The translations under genes were made by a program, and so were the position numbers. From assembly GCA_946811185.2 (NCBI GenBank), contig OX328102.1, forward strand, positions 10,117,694 to 10,181,693: a stretch of DNA of 64,000 nt, given 5' to 3'. Every line of letters begins with the position of its first letter. Position 1 is the stretch's first letter. The notes beneath the pieces were generated by a model that was given only the letters and a program-made list of their open reading frames with translations, was not told where the DNA came from and ran no database searches. Below are positions 9,865 to 21,040 of this stretch, piece by piece. This DNA comes from Hippopus hippopus. Taxonomy: Eukaryota > Mollusca > Bivalvia > Cardiida > Cardiidae.

Positions 9865-10127
9865 TGGTATGCAACACGCGAAAAGGTACATTCGGACATT
9901 TGCGTAAAGTGTCGTCTCAGGTCAGCCTGCGCAGTCCGCGCAAGCTAATCCGAAACGACACTTTCCGTTTTTATGTAATTTTCTGTTTTGCGCAAGTCTA
10001 CTGTAGCACAAAATCTAATGTAGTCGTAAAGTGCCGTCTCGGATTAGCCTGCGCGGACTGCGCAGGCTGATCCGAGACGACACTTTACGCAAATGTCCGA
10101 ATGCCCCTTTTTGCGTGTTGCAAGCCA
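9865..10127. mobile_element. Family D MITE
   Basis: 263 bp, ends TGGTATGCAACACGCGAAAA and TTGCGTGTTGCAAGCCA, TA flanks at 9863-9864 and 10128-10129. Both internal palindromes are present; the second is nearly perfect. Confidence 0.93.
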
Positions 10128-10199
10128 TATACTAGTCAAGTCAACAATTTTAACTGTTCGAGCACATGATATTTATCAATTATACTGGTAAATAGACAT

Positions 10200-10408
10200 G
10201 AGCCATCCTCTGGCAAAAGGGGGCGTAATGCAGCTCCATGATGCATGACAACAAGCATGTCATCGCATTACGGATCTATAAAAACCATTTTGTCTAAGAA
10301 CCGACTGAATCATGACTACACTAATAATTGACATGCATAAAATTTACCAACAGCCACTGGTCAGCCTGCGCGGATTGCTTTAAATCCCCTTTTCACAGGG
10401 CATGACTC
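10200..10408 (-). mobile_element. Family B MITE, palindrome half lost
   Basis: GAGCCATCCTCTGGCAAAAG to CACAGGGCATGACTC. Only one arm of the GC-rich palindrome remains (GGTCAGCCTGCGCGGATTGC). Confidence 0.8.
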
Positions 10409-11044
10409 ATTTATACATGTATGCGTGTTTATTAATTTGATGAATTATTCATTGCCATTTCCCCCAATAATCCAAATCTACTGATAATCCGAACTAAATA
10501 TTTGGATTTCTCCTCTACTCCTATTACTAAGATTTTACGATATCCCTGCCTAGTTCGACTTTGTTGTTGATACGTGGTAGATCTATAAATGACTAAGCAG
10601 TCGGTCGAAATTATAATAAAAAAGAGAAATGCCCGAGAATATGAAAAATATAACAAATATGTTTGACTTTTATGTCTTTTAAACTATCCAAAAATATTCA
10701 GTAATAATGCAGTTTAATGGTAAACAAAATAGAGTAATCAAAAGTCCATTTCTGTCAGTCATATTTCTAACAGGGGGCGCTACGATCCTTGTACATCCGG
10801 GTAGCTACGACTATGAAATTTCTATATTTATGCCTTTTATGATTTATTTACTTATTTATTTATTCCATTTGGGGGAGAAAACATACCCATAGCAACGCAA
10901 ATATCTTGCATTTAAGTTTTACGGTAGCATCATCTACCCATATGGTAACTCTTTCTCTACATTCGGCAAACCTCGGGTTATCCGTTGCTGTTTGATGTAG
11001 GTACGGAATCGGCCGAGTTGTTACGAGTGTCTTTCTCCAAGACA
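10409..11044. other. No feature seen
   Basis: AT-rich DNA with short unrelated ORFs of 61-86 codons that match nothing I recognise. Confidence 0.6.
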
Positions 11045-11290
11045 ATTTAATTTGTCGTCTGCAAATGCTATCAATATTGACAAGTCTGAATTTTTGTCCT
11101 CTAGTAAATGAAACTTTCAAGCCGATAGTACAAATCCGAATAATGATATTTAAAACTTATTTCTGGAAGAAAAATATCTCTTTAACACACAGAGTAGATC
11201 AAAAATCAGACTGCACGTCCTGTTCATTCTGATCTTGATCTACACTGTCCGCTAAAGGTCAGTGGGTCGCGCTTAGAAGCCTAAGGGTTA
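11045..11290 (+). mobile_element. Fused family A half and family C MITE
   Basis: 11045-11108 is the right half of an A copy (GTCGTCTGCAAATGCTATCA, ending TCTAGTAAA). It runs directly into a C copy without its first ~20 bases (GAAACTTTCAAGCCGATAGT), with the C hairpin near 11205 and the end CCTAAGGG before TTAA. Confidence 0.75.
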
Positions 11291-11482
11291 AACTAGTAAA
11301 GGAAGTCAAACTTCATTGAACTGTTGACGTTAGATAAGTGAAATATTCCTGATGCGGCATCTAACACTATAACCAATCGCTGGAAACTAAAAAGGCTCCT
11401 TGTTTTCCCGAGGTTTAGAAATAGAATTCTACTGCATTTGAACGTAATCTTAGTTACAGTCTAGCATCAGATAGTGGATGGT

Positions 11483-11550
11483 TTAGATTCAAGATCAGAC
11501 TGCACGTTTTGTGCAGTCTGGTTTCGATCTACACCATCTGCAAAAGAAAT
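11483..11550. repeat. Family C-type hairpin, variant flanks
   Basis: Palindrome TAGATTCAAGATCAGACTGC paired with GCAGTCTGGTTTCGATCTA, then CACCATCTGCAAAAG. Similar variants are at 42326 and 45078, so this may be a subfamily. Confidence 0.6.
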
Positions 11551-11718
11551 TTAACACGCTATAGGCTGTGAAAGAGGGAATATCATTCTGGAGGTTGGAA
11601 CTCTGCAGAAATTTTATGCTCATCAAGCAATCTAAACTCTCCTCCACGATTATTTAGACATGGTTTCTAATATCAGGAACAGGTTTTTCGAAAATTTACC
11701 AAACAACTTCTGGACATC

Positions 11719-11787
11719 ATTATTATTATCATTATTACTACTATTATTATCATTATTATTATTATTATCATCATCATTATTATTACC
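11719..11787. repeat. ATT/ATC microsatellite
   Basis: Imperfect (ATT)n with ATC and ACT variants. Confidence 0.9.
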
Positions 11788-11879
11788 GGTATTAAAATCG
11801 TCACCATTTTTTAACGAATGTATTCGTTTGTTTTGTGTTGAAAGTCATATTCCACTATTAAAGACGTATATTACAAATT

Positions 11880-12300
11880 TTTCTAACGGACAGATTTTTT
11901 TTAAAACTTTGCACATACAAAGCTCATCATGTCTCTAGGAGATTACAGGTAAAAAAAAGATGTGGATCACCGTGCTCGTTTCTGAGAAATTTGCCTTTGA
12001 AAAAGGTATATACAGTTCCAAAATTCAGCTTATATTGGATCTAAAGCGCCTTAATTCAAAAGTCAGTTAAACAGGAAAATCACAGCAAGAAATACAAATA
12101 TACATCATTTTAATGATAATTCATATATTTTTGCACAAAAAATACATAAAAGCCTGGTTTTGAGCATGGTAAATGTACAAATATGCATGTTATATATGGA
12201 TCATTGAGTTAAAAAGGGAGATAATTTGACCGAATTAAGGGTTAATCTTAAATAAATACATACTTTCTAACGGACAGATTTTTCTTAAAATTTCCACAAC
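11880..12300. repeat. Direct repeat pair TCTAACGGACAGATTTTT
   Basis: The 18-base motif occurs at about 11881 and 12267, each followed by TTAAAA and CACA. The DNA between holds no other recognisable element. Confidence 0.5.
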
Positions 12301-12417
12301 TATAAGAAAACATAAAAATGGCACCTGTCCGTGTTTATTTCGTCAGAAAACAAGGTTGAAGGTCACTGTGGAAGTTATTTTTTCAAGGAAAAAAAATATG
12401 ATAAAAGCTCAGCAGAC

Positions 12418-12600
12418 CTAGTGGGAAAAGGATGAATTGCTCAATAGGAGTGATTTGTCCTTTTCCAACATTAATTTTCAAAGTGGAAACAGCTATACTT
12501 CCACAGCTTTAAATTTCCTGGCTTTGTTTCCTTGTTTGGTGTGTAACGCCGTGTCAGCAGCATTTTACTTATTTCACGGTGACAGTTCAAAGGTCCATTT
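12418..12600. repeat. Family A palindrome remnant and SINE E tail remnant
   Basis: 12418-12490 keeps a weak A palindrome (GTGGGAAAAGGATGAATTGC, TCCTTTTCCAACATTAATTT). 12536-12600 resembles the reverse of the SINE tail (GGTGTGTAACGCCGTGTCAG). Confidence 0.45.
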
Positions 12601-13436
12601 TTTTCTCTTCACCAAAACTACCCGAAGAAAGTGCTACTTGTTTCAGTGCACCAATAGTATTACCATTATGTGCAAAAAATATATAGGTGCTCTTTAGATT
12701 CAATATCTATGACAAAAATACATGCGCAGTAGGATGCGCGCGAACATTTGTCATATACGTCGTTAAGGTAGCAGTACACGGTTGTCAGCTAAACTCGTCT
12801 CGGTCCACCATACGTCGAACTGAACTTCCTCAAAGAAAGGTCTATATAATCAGCCTGAAATTATAAAGAGCGCTTAAATGCAACAGCACGATCCTAATTC
12901 TTTAGATTTTATCAATAAATCATGTTCAACTTGTGAAATAGTGATATTAATGATCATTAAAGGCAAGTGGCATGGTCGGAAAAAAACTGACAAAATATGC
13001 CATTTCAGCCTATATTCCAAAATTCACAAAATGCAAACCCAGGAAGCTAGCCTGAAAATGCCAAGCTAAATTGAAACTCAAAACAACACATAATCTAGGG
13101 ATAAAATCCAAAATAGCACATTACCATGCCGTTTTTTCGCAATCTTTCGTGCCCTGACCCTACCCTTGTTTTCGCGGCTAAAAACAGCCGCTAGCTCCAT
13201 GACCCCTCACTTTCGCATTTGGGGTCAAAACTATAGAACAAAGAAGGAAAGGTCATGACCTCCTGTTTCACACACAAACCAAATGCTTCTTTTCCTTAAT
13301 CTAACACAATTCATGGGTGTAATAACTACTCTTCTTATCAAAATTGCATTAAAAACCTACCTTACTCAATTATTTCTAATTTTCACATGGCCAATTCGAA
13401 GCAAACTGTTTACATGTGCCTAATGTAGTTATTTTC
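12601..13436. other. No feature seen
   Basis: Unique-looking DNA. A short inverted repeat GCGGCTAAAAACAGCCGC lies at about 13176; nothing else stands out. Confidence 0.5.
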
Positions 13437-13676
13437 GGTGGTCAGTGCACATATCCATGCTTTCAAGGATTTTTTTTTTTTTTACCAGTCCTTTGCACAA
13501 AATACTTTCCGTGGCACTGGCTTGTTTCCCACATAACCCGCGTCCAGACAATAATCAGGGGTGAGAGAGAAATGAATCCTATGTCACTGACTATCATTAA
13601 TCATGGATGCGGGGATTCGAATTAGAGACCCCTGGGTTTCAAGCCCTGTACATTTTCGACTGAGCTACCGGGCTCG
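13437..13676 (-). mobile_element. SINE E, tail truncated
   Basis: Read on the minus strand it starts with a tRNA-like head (GCCGAGCCCGGTAGCTCAGT, then a B-box around ATTCGAATC), continues through the body and stops before the GGCGTTAAACACC tail. A T run interrupts the body at 13471. Confidence 0.8.
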
Positions 13677-14663
13677 GCAAACTAGTTTGAAATCATTCGA
13701 ATACAATCAATGTAAAACTGTCTGGAAAAAAGAGGTTTTCTGACACAGAAAAGCCAGTCGCGAAAAAACTTCGCTATCAAAGTAAGATTTTCCAATTTGC
13801 CACAGTCGAGTCCCAATAGATCAGGGGTGATGTGCAGGGCTCGTTGAAAGATATTCGAATGCCGGCTCGCCTAGGTTCCTTTCTTAGAATTAATCTATCT
13901 TACACCGCTAAACAGATTATATCTCTTGCGTTTGTGGGAAAGCAGCTAGATGCTAGGAAAGAATTTGTTGAAACTCCGTGGGCGAGTGGGCGCTGGTATA
14001 GCCACCGAAATAGATCTACAGTAGTACTAAAACCGGTGTTAAACATAAAGCAAAAAGTCACCCGTTCGCTACATACTGTAGTGGTCTCAAGTTTCTGTTT
14101 CGAACAGGGGAAAACGAAAACAAATGGGTTGAAAAAGGCTGCTTTTCTCTTTCAATATGATATCTTAAAAAAGAGCATGAAACTGGACTTTTAACCCAAA
14201 ATGTTGTAGGGTTTTTTTTAACGGAGGGGGAGGGGGATGGGGGGGGGGGGGGGGGGAAGGGTAGAAACTTGATATTCTGTATGGAAAAATCATAAGGATG
14301 TGACTTTTTACTCTTAGTTCGGGGATGGGGGCTTGGACTCTGCCAACTTTCCACTTTAACGTGTTGGCAGACACCACATCTTATCACTGACACATTTTTC
14401 TCTGCAGACGACTTGTTTGGTATCGTAGCTGACCAATTCGGAAAACAGTGTAACAAAAAGAGAGAAATTACTGGTAGTGAGAACATGATTATCTATCTAT
14501 GTCAACCATTTTTCTTCAAATACAAAGGCTGTGTTCTTTACCGTTATTACATGACATTTGTAGTTGCGCATTGCGAACACAGGATCAAAGCACTGTGAGA
14601 AGTATGAGGAATTATCAAGGGACTTGCAAATATGGCGGCTCTTGGGACAGTGAGCCCATTGAG
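13677..14663. other. Unassigned stretch with an 18-base G run
   Basis: Holds an open frame of 120 codons (13832-14194, plus) that I do not recognise and do not call. G-rich DNA at 14225-14261, with 18 consecutive G at 14239-14256, could form a G-quadruplex. Confidence 0.5.
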
Positions 14664-14879
14664 TAACCCCTATCCTCCTAAATAACTTAAATAAAACTTT
14701 CAAGCCGATAGTAAAAACCCAAATAATGCTACTTCAAACATTTTTTTTTTTTTTTGAGAAAGATATCTCCTAATCGGAGAGTGTAAATCAAAGATCAGAC
14801 TGCACGTTCTGTGCAGTCCGATCTTGATGTACACTGTCCGCAAATGATCAGTGAGTCGCGCTCAGCGGTCTAAGGGTTA
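14664..14879 (+). mobile_element. Family C MITE
   Basis: Starts TAACCCCTATCCTCCTAAAT, contains TTTCAAGCCGATAGTAAAAA, the hairpin at about 14792-14826 and ends GGTCTAAGGGTTA. A T run has expanded at 14741. Confidence 0.88.
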
Positions 14880-15135
14880 GAAAAATGATTAAACAAAATA
14901 TAAAAAGGTTAAACTTTTCGAACTTTATTTTAATAATTCGAACAAGAGTGTGATTAGGTACTTTTTTGATGTGAGAGGTTGTAAAGGAGAGATTTAAGCA
15001 ACTAAATCCGCTTAAAGTATTCTTGATTTAAAAAGATTAATTACATTTTATCGCTAAAGATTGCCTAATATAAAGTTATTTTCTACACTTATGTTTGATC
15101 CAGATTTCATCAGGTGAAAAAAGAAATGCAAAGTC

Positions 15136-15181
15136 TTCTGTCCGTCCGTCTGTCCCTCCGTCCGACCGCCCGTCCGCCTCC

Positions 15182-15249
<68 letters not shown>

Positions 15250-15258
15250 CCTCCCTTA
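15136..15258. repeat. TCCG/TCTG and TC microsatellite
   Basis: TCCGTCCGTCTG units grade into (TC)n with TGTC interruptions. Confidence 0.92.
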
Positions 15259-15526
15259 GAGAATAAGACGAAGAATATGCATAAGAATGGCTTGCGAATA
15301 CGGAACCCAGACTTGATGTAAATCTTTGCAACAGCACTTTTCCCGTTTAAGCACGGTTCATGGTTTTATCTGTTTATGTAAAAGGAAGGCAGCCAGTGGT
15401 ATAAGGGGATGCTGTGCCTAGTGCCTGTAAACTAACAGCAACGCCTGAATATGTCCATGTTACATAATAAACAAAAACACACCAGCATCCAAGACCAAAG
15501 AAGGTTGGAAAGTGATCTTAGAATTA

Positions 15527-15777
15527 AAGTATGCTCTGTGAATAGGGGGTTTAATGTATTTACAAAAAGTATCGACCCAGGTCAGCCTGCGCAGTTCGCG
15601 CAGGCTGGCCTGGGTCGATATAGTTTTCTTTTGGGAAATTCTCTGCATGTCAAAGGACCAGTGTACCTCATGATTCAGTCGGTTGTTATACAAAATAGAT
15701 TCAAAATAATGTGATGATTTGATTGGTATCATGTATCACAAAGATGTATTAAATCCCGTTTTGCCACAGCATGGCAC
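15527..15777 (+). mobile_element. Family B MITE
   Basis: TATGCTCTGTGAATAGGGGG to GCCACAGCATGGCAC. The palindrome at 15574-15620 is near perfect. Confidence 0.88.
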
Positions 15778-16271
15778 AATTATAGGTACCTCTTCCATGG
15801 TATAATTTGCCCGAGAATGTTTTCAAATCTCTCTTAGGAATTCTAACACTGAAAACTATTTAATAGATTACCCCCCTACAAACGTCTTTTTGCGTCTTTT
15901 GAAAATTTGGCAAAAAGGATAAGACTTTCGTGCTCGTCTCCTGCATGTTTGTAATATTAAGAAGGCAGTGAAAGGAACTTTAAACTGATGCCCGTTTGAG
16001 CAACGTAACGGAACCTGTATAAATTCAAAAGGATATAAGAATCGTTTCCATGGAAATTGTTCTTAAAATTTCAGGTTCAAAAGGTGTGGCTAAACAGCGT
16101 TTACAGATTTCACACTTTCGATATGAAAAATTCACCCGAACGGAAAGATCATCGCATTTTATTGTGTGTGGTCGCATTCATAGGAGAGTCATGCATGCAG
16201 CTGTAAAATGAATCTTCATTCTTTTTTTAAACCTGAAAGCGTCTTTCACGACTACAGTTGCCTTTTCGGCC
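15778..16271. other. No feature seen
   Basis: No supported ORF or recognised repeat. Confidence 0.5.
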
Positions 16272-16438
16272 AGTGTAGATCAAGATCAGGCTGCACAAAA
16301 CGCACAGCCTGATCATTGATCTACACTGTCCGCTTTTCTAAATCACTTAAGACAAAAGCAATCATAACATTGAAATTTTTTGGGTTGAATTTCTAGGATG
16401 AAAATGTCTGATAGGTTTATTCGGCGGTCTAAGGGCTA
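16272..16438. mobile_element. Diverged family C MITE
   Basis: Hairpin 16274-16330 (AGATCAAGATCAGGCTGCAC with its partner) and an end CGGCGGTCTAAGGGCTAA. The DNA between is not consensus. Confidence 0.55.
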
Positions 16439-16534
16439 AATATCTTAGATATAAGTTTAAATTCCCGAAAACCTTTATTTTTTTCCTAGGTATTTCATTT
16501 ATTTTTTCCCCCTTTTTTTCTTCGTTAAGCGAGA

Positions 16535-16763
16535 TTAACTCTTAACCAAAGAAAATAATTTTAGACTAGTCCAAATTGGAAGCATTTGCAGATGACAAAA
16601 TTAATGTGACTCAGAAATTGAAATTTGTTTTGGGAAGGGTAGAAAACATTGTGGGAAAAGGAGAAAATGCTGGTTACCAGCATTTTCTCCTTTTCCCACA
16701 ATGTTTTCAGAAGGCTTCTTTCTCATGGTCGTGAAAACCCGGGATTGTTTGGTAAAGGGTTTA
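16535..16763 (-). mobile_element. Intact family A MITE with perfect palindrome
   Basis: TTAA at 16535-16538; the right end reads TTGTTTGGTAAAGGG then TTTA. The palindrome 16643-16707 has no mismatch in its 32-base arms. Confidence 0.92.
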
Positions 16764-16940
16764 TAAATGCGCCTTTGTGGACGTGCAGTTTGATCTAGGA
16801 TCTACAATGTCCCACCCGGTGAGAATTTTTTCGATATATAAACGATACCGGTATAAACGGTATGAACTTGCGATACAGTATTTGGGTTTTCTACCGACTG
16901 GCCGGAAATCATTCAGTCTCATTCAATTTATGTAGCATTT

Positions 16941-17151
16941 TAACCCTTATCCCGATACATAAATTAAACGAAACTTTCAAGTCGATGGTAAAAACCCGAT
17001 TGATGATATTTCAAATTTATGTTTTGGAGAAAAATATCTCCTTATCGGACAGTGTCGATCCAAGATCAGACTGCACGTTCTGTGCAGTCTGATCTTGATC
17101 TACACTGTCCGCAAAAGGTCAGTGAGTCGCGCTTAGCAGCCTAAAGGTTGA
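16941..17151 (+). mobile_element. Family C MITE
   Basis: Starts TTAACCCTTATCCCGATAC, hairpin 17058-17103 perfect (AGATCAGACTGCACGTTCTG), ends AGCAGCCTAAAGGTTGA. Right TTAA lost. Confidence 0.9.
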
Positions 17152-17249
17152 GGGTTACTTTGAGTTCAGTTTGTATGGGTGTCCTCTGCGGCTCTGTATT
17201 TCACTTGTTGGATTTGTAACCAGAAAACTCTGGTTCGTCATTTAGTGGC

Positions 17250-17310
17250 AGTCCTGGTCACGTGGGAGTATCTTTGGACAAGTTACTGCAGAACCATAGC
17301 TTAGCGAAAC
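17250..17310 (+). repeat. CORE-SINE-like fragment
   Basis: CACGTGGGAGTATCTTTGGACAAGTTACT resembles, over its length, the GTGACCTTGGGCAAG block typical of CORE-SINE bodies. Related pieces are at 36140 and 62510. Quoted only in part elsewhere; weak on its own. Confidence 0.35.
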
Positions 17311-17365
17311 TCATGAAAAATATTGAAAATTGAAAGAAATTGACCGTGAGTGAAAGAAACTCCAG

Positions 17366-17568
17366 CCTGGGTCCATATTCACAAACAATTCTTTCAAACA
17401 TTCTTAGTCTTATTCTCAAGAATTTCCTTCATTTTTTAAAGTAACACAACTTCTGATTGGCTAAACCTTTTTGTTTAGCCAATCAGAAGTTGTGTAACTT
17501 TCAAATTTAGAAAATCTTCGAGAATAAGACCGAGTTCTTAAGAATGGTAGATGAATACGGACCCGGGA
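17366..17568. mobile_element. Family H foldback element
   Basis: Long inverted repeat: TCCATATTCACAAAC on the left pairs loosely with GATGAATACGGACC on the right, and the inner stem AACTTCTGATTGGCTAAACC pairs exactly with GGTTTAGCCAATCAGAAGTT across a few bases. Best copy of H in the window. Confidence 0.85.
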
Positions 17569-17735
17569 GAGTATGGAGAGGCGCACTCGCCGAACTATAA
17601 CAGAAATAATGTTGAAAACAGCGTTAAGCACCATTCAAACAAAATTTAGTTCGCCGAATAAACCTATGAGACATTTTCAGCCCAGAAACAGGACCTAAAT
17701 ATGTTAAACTTCAAGTTGCTCTTAAGCGGGATATC

Positions 17736-17815
17736 TCAGCAAATCGGACAGTGTTGATCAACGATTAGACCGCAGGTTTTGCATAGTCTGATCTTGATCT
17801 AAGCTGACCGGAAAG
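17736..17815. repeat. Family C remnant
   Basis: ATCGGACAGTGTTGATCAAC, then TAGTCTGATCTTGATCTAAG. Hairpin arms carry several mismatches. Confidence 0.55.
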
Positions 17816-17839
17816 GCAACTATAGTTGTGACAGACGCT

Positions 17840-18398
17840 TTAACTCTTAAACTCTTAAATGACAAGATTATAGACTAGTCCAATTTGAAAGCATTAGAGA
17901 CTGAAATGTTACTCAAACGACGGAATTGTCTGCAACATGATAGATTGACTGACTGTTCATATGGTGTTTAACGCCGTTTCAACATTGTTTCAGTTATATC
18001 GTGGCGGCCAGTGCACATATCTATGCTTTCCTGGAGTTTCTGTTACCAGTACTCCGCACAATATTCTTTCCGAGCCACTGGCTGCTTTCCCACATAACCA
18101 TCGTCGAAACAATGATCAGCGGTGAGAGAGGAATGAATCCTGTCTCAATGACTATCATCAATCCTCGGAAAGAAATTGGCCGAGCCGAGGATCGAACCTT
18201 CGACCTCCTGTTCTCAAGTCCTGTACGCTACCGACTGAGCTATCGGGGCTTGGCCTCTGTGATATATAGGGAAGAAAACATTATGGGAAAAGAAGAAAGT
18301 GCTGGTCACCAACACTTTCTCCTTTTACAACAATGTCTTGAAGAGCTTCTTTTTCATCCAGGCTCGCTAGAACTGAGAATGGTGTGGTACAAGGTTAA
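17840..18398 (-). mobile_element. Family A MITE split by a SINE E
   Basis: Left half 17840-17941 (TTAACTCTTAAACTC, then GACAAGATTATAGACTAGTC) and right half from 18266 (palindrome GAAAACATTATGGGAAAAGA, end before TTAA 18395-18398) become one A copy without the SINE. Confidence 0.85.
17942..18254 (-). mobile_element. SINE E inserted in family A
   Basis: Plus-strand order is tail ATTGACTGACTG, GGTGTTTAACGCCG, body, then the tRNA-like head ending CTGAGCTATCGGGGCTTGGC. Full length; the B-box region reads GGATCGAACCTTCG. Confidence 0.88.
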
Positions 18399-18576
18399 TG
18401 GTTGAAAGAAAGAAGAGTTTATTGTAAGGTACACATATTTTTTTCCGAGAAGATAAGAAACTGTCGATACATCTTTGTATTTTTACGACATTGAACACGT
18501 TTTGTTGATTTGATCCTTGAGCTATAGAACACGTGTTCCTCAACCCCTCTCAGCGCCATTGGGCGAAAACTGGGAT

Positions 18577-18650
18577 ATTATAGATCAAAATCACTCTGCT
18601 CATAACTTGCTGTCTGATCTTGGATCTATACACCAGCTCTTTGTTTTTAA
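18577..18650. repeat. Family C remnant
   Basis: TATAGATCAAAATCACTCTG paired with GTCTGATCTTGGATCTATA; flanks not recognisable. Confidence 0.5.
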
Positions 18651-18854
18651 TCAAGACGAAGAAAAAAATAATCCTTCCAATTTTCAGTGGATTGTATTTT
18701 CGGCGATCGGCAAAATGTAGATTTTTTTTTTTCTGTCCTTACATGTAGATCGATCTACGTATTTTATGCTTTATATACTTAGCATTAAGCATTTCAGTAG
18801 AAATCGATTGAAGGGCTTATTGCATGAGAAGCATTTACTCTCATTTCGTCACTA

Positions 18855-19075
18855 ACTGTGGTGTCCGTGGTCGTGAGGTAGACCGTCGGCCTCATAACCG
18901 TAAGGTCCCGAGTTCGATACCCGGGAGCGGGTGTCAGTTTTGGAATTTTTCATTGGCCCACACATTCGGCGCGAGTACTGGTGTAGTTCTCTGGAAGCAG
19001 AATCGAGAGAGATTAGTATAAGTTGTAAGAACTTGTTTCTCAATCGATGTAAAATAATATGTTCAAACTACTAAC
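18855..19075 (+). mobile_element. Second SINE type with Met-tRNA-like head
   Basis: The head reads GTGGTCGTGAGGTAGACCGT, GGCCTCATAACCG (CAT at the anticodon position) and a B-box GAGTTCGATACC. The 3' part, GTAAGAACTTGTTTCTCAAT and AATGTAAAATAATATG-like, is not a tRNA 3' end. The tRNA cloverleaf is not maintained, so this is not a functional tRNA gene. Confidence 0.65.
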
Positions 19076-19115
19076 TGTACTTTGTGGTTAGTCTTAGTTT
19101 AAGAAATGTATATAC

Positions 19116-19605
19116 GAGCCATGTTCTGTGAAATGTGGGTTTAATGAATGTGCAAAAAAGTATCCACTCATGTCAGCCTGCGCAGTCCGCGCAGGCTTAC
19201 CGCGATCGAAACTTTTTGCTATTTGTAAATTTTCTACATGTCAGAGGAACAGTCTACCTTCAGATCCAGTCGATTGTATGACTCAATCGTTTTAATGGAT
19301 CTATAATTATATGATGACTTCCTCGATATCATGTATCAGAGAGACGCATTAACTCTTTCCCAAACGACAAAATTTTAGACTGGTCCAAATTGAAAGAACT
19401 TGCAGATGACAAAATTAATGTGACTCAAAATTTGAAATTTATTTTGGGATGGATAGAAAACATTGTGGGAAAAGGAGAAAATGCTGGTTACCAGCATTTT
19501 CTCCTTTTCCCACGATGTTTTCAAAAGGCTTCTATCTCAGGGTCGTAAAAACCAGTGATTGTTTGGTAAAGGGTTAAAACCCCCTTTTGCCAGAGCGCGG
19601 CTTAT
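19116..19605 (+). mobile_element. Family B MITE split by a family A insertion
   Basis: Left part 19116-19352 (GAGCCATGTTCTGTGAAATG, palindrome near 19168-19203) and right part 19574-19605 (AAAACCCCCTTTTGCCAGAG) join exactly at TTAA. Confidence 0.92.
19349..19577 (-). mobile_element. Family A MITE inserted at TTAA of a family B copy
   Basis: TTAA at 19349-19352 and 19574-19577. The uninterrupted B target has one TTAA (GATGCATTAAGCCCCC in other copies), so the duplication is direct evidence of TTAA targeting. The palindrome has one arm mismatch (CACGATG). Confidence 0.94.
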
Positions 19606-20351
19606 ACATATTTGATTGTTTGTTATCTGAATGACTGGTTCACTGACTGACTGACGGACAGACGGACCGACCAGCTGATTTTTTGATTGACTGATTCCCG
19701 GCATTTGTCCACTTTCAAAAGGTTTTAAAATACCTACTTCCTTATGATGGTGTAATCTAATATTTGTCCAGTAAAAAAGGGACCAGAAATTTACATATTA
19801 TAAACTATAACCAAAGCGGAATTCGTGCTCGTTTCGAGTAAATTCTTCTTTTGTCATATTGTTATGAAAAGTAGAATGCTAGACAACGAGAAATTTTGTC
19901 TATAAGGAACATATGTTAAATATTTCATTTCAGTAGAAGAAATGTTAGGGTATTTGAGATTCTTTATTTATACTTAAAACACTGAGTAAAAAGATTTTAA
20001 TGCCCAGATACTTTTATTATTAACAGATCCATACAGATTAATTTAATTTCTTCCCAATTAATCTTTCGTTATATAATATGTTAAATTTAGAAACAAGCGC
20101 AGCGCTCGTTCTTGAAGTATGTTATAAAATAGTGTTGTCTGTGAAAAAAAGAAAACGCTAAATTCAAACCACATGTGAACAGAAATATAAAGTTAAATAT
20201 CGATCAAAACTATCACTATACAAAAGATGTATATTGAGATCTCTTAAAGAAGATAGAAGGAATAATGAACGAGGGAAAGGAGGAAGAAATAAAAAGGGAG
20301 ATAGGGGAAAAAAAAGGAACAAAGCAAGCAAGAAAGGAATATTAATTGAAT
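19606..20351. other. No gene; short GACT-type runs only
   Basis: GACTGACTGACGGACAGACG near 19645 is a weak tetranucleotide run. Otherwise nothing is recognised. Confidence 0.5.
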
Positions 20352-20452
20352 GATCGATTCATGGATCAATCGATCGATAGATCGATCGATTGATTGATTG
20401 ATTGATTGATCTATTGATTGATCCAATGATCTACCGACCGACCGACTGAAGT
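20352..20452. repeat. GATC/GATT microsatellite
   Basis: GATCGATAGATCGATCGATT followed by (GATT)n and (GACC)n. Confidence 0.9.
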
Positions 20453-21040
20453 GTCATGCCAAAGAAAGAAAGAACGAATGGAACAAAGAAAGAAATCTAG
20501 CAAACAATGAAGAGAGAGCTATAGACAAATGAGGAGAAGATACGACATTGTCGTCACAGAGAAGTGTCGTGAAAAAAAAAAAGGAATGCGAACGAAACAC
20601 TTGTAATCCCAATCCGAACAAAAGACGTTCTAGGAGACTTTGTTTTTCTTTTCCTGGAATTTGAACTCACTACGATCACAGTCACAATTTAGTTACAGAT
20701 ACATATATTTACAGTTTAAATATCTAGTTTTAAATAGCTATTTTGATTAAAGATGCATATATGCATATTGAAGTCTGTGTGTACTAGAAAACGATCTAAT
20801 TAAAAAAAATAGAATATGGTTTGATGTCTGAGAAATAAATATTTGGATTGCAAGCGTTATCACAAAACAAAACAAAAATCGTGCAATTTCTGATTCAAAC
20901 GGCCCTTTTTTATCCTTATAAAACGTGGAATGTCCTTCTTTTTCGTTCGGGATCAAGGTCTAGGTAAGATAAACAAATCCTTTAAAGTCCCAAGAAAGGC
21001 CAAAATATCAAAGCAGGTTTAATACTACATCTAAATTTAA
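20453..21040. other. No feature seen
   Basis: AT-rich DNA, no supported ORF. Confidence 0.5.

Noticed and set aside
13832..14194. 120-codon open frame on the plus strand
   Set aside because: No recognisable domain, no paralogue in the window and low-complexity DNA next to it. Without transcript or homology support it is not called.
14058..14486. 142-codon minus-strand frame with a proline-rich stretch
   Set aside because: The prolines come from the G-rich run at 14225-14261; the rest is unconvincing.
18855..18930. Possible tRNA-Met gene (CAT at anticodon position)
   Set aside because: Acceptor stem not paired and a SINE-like 3' part continues; treated as a SINE head.
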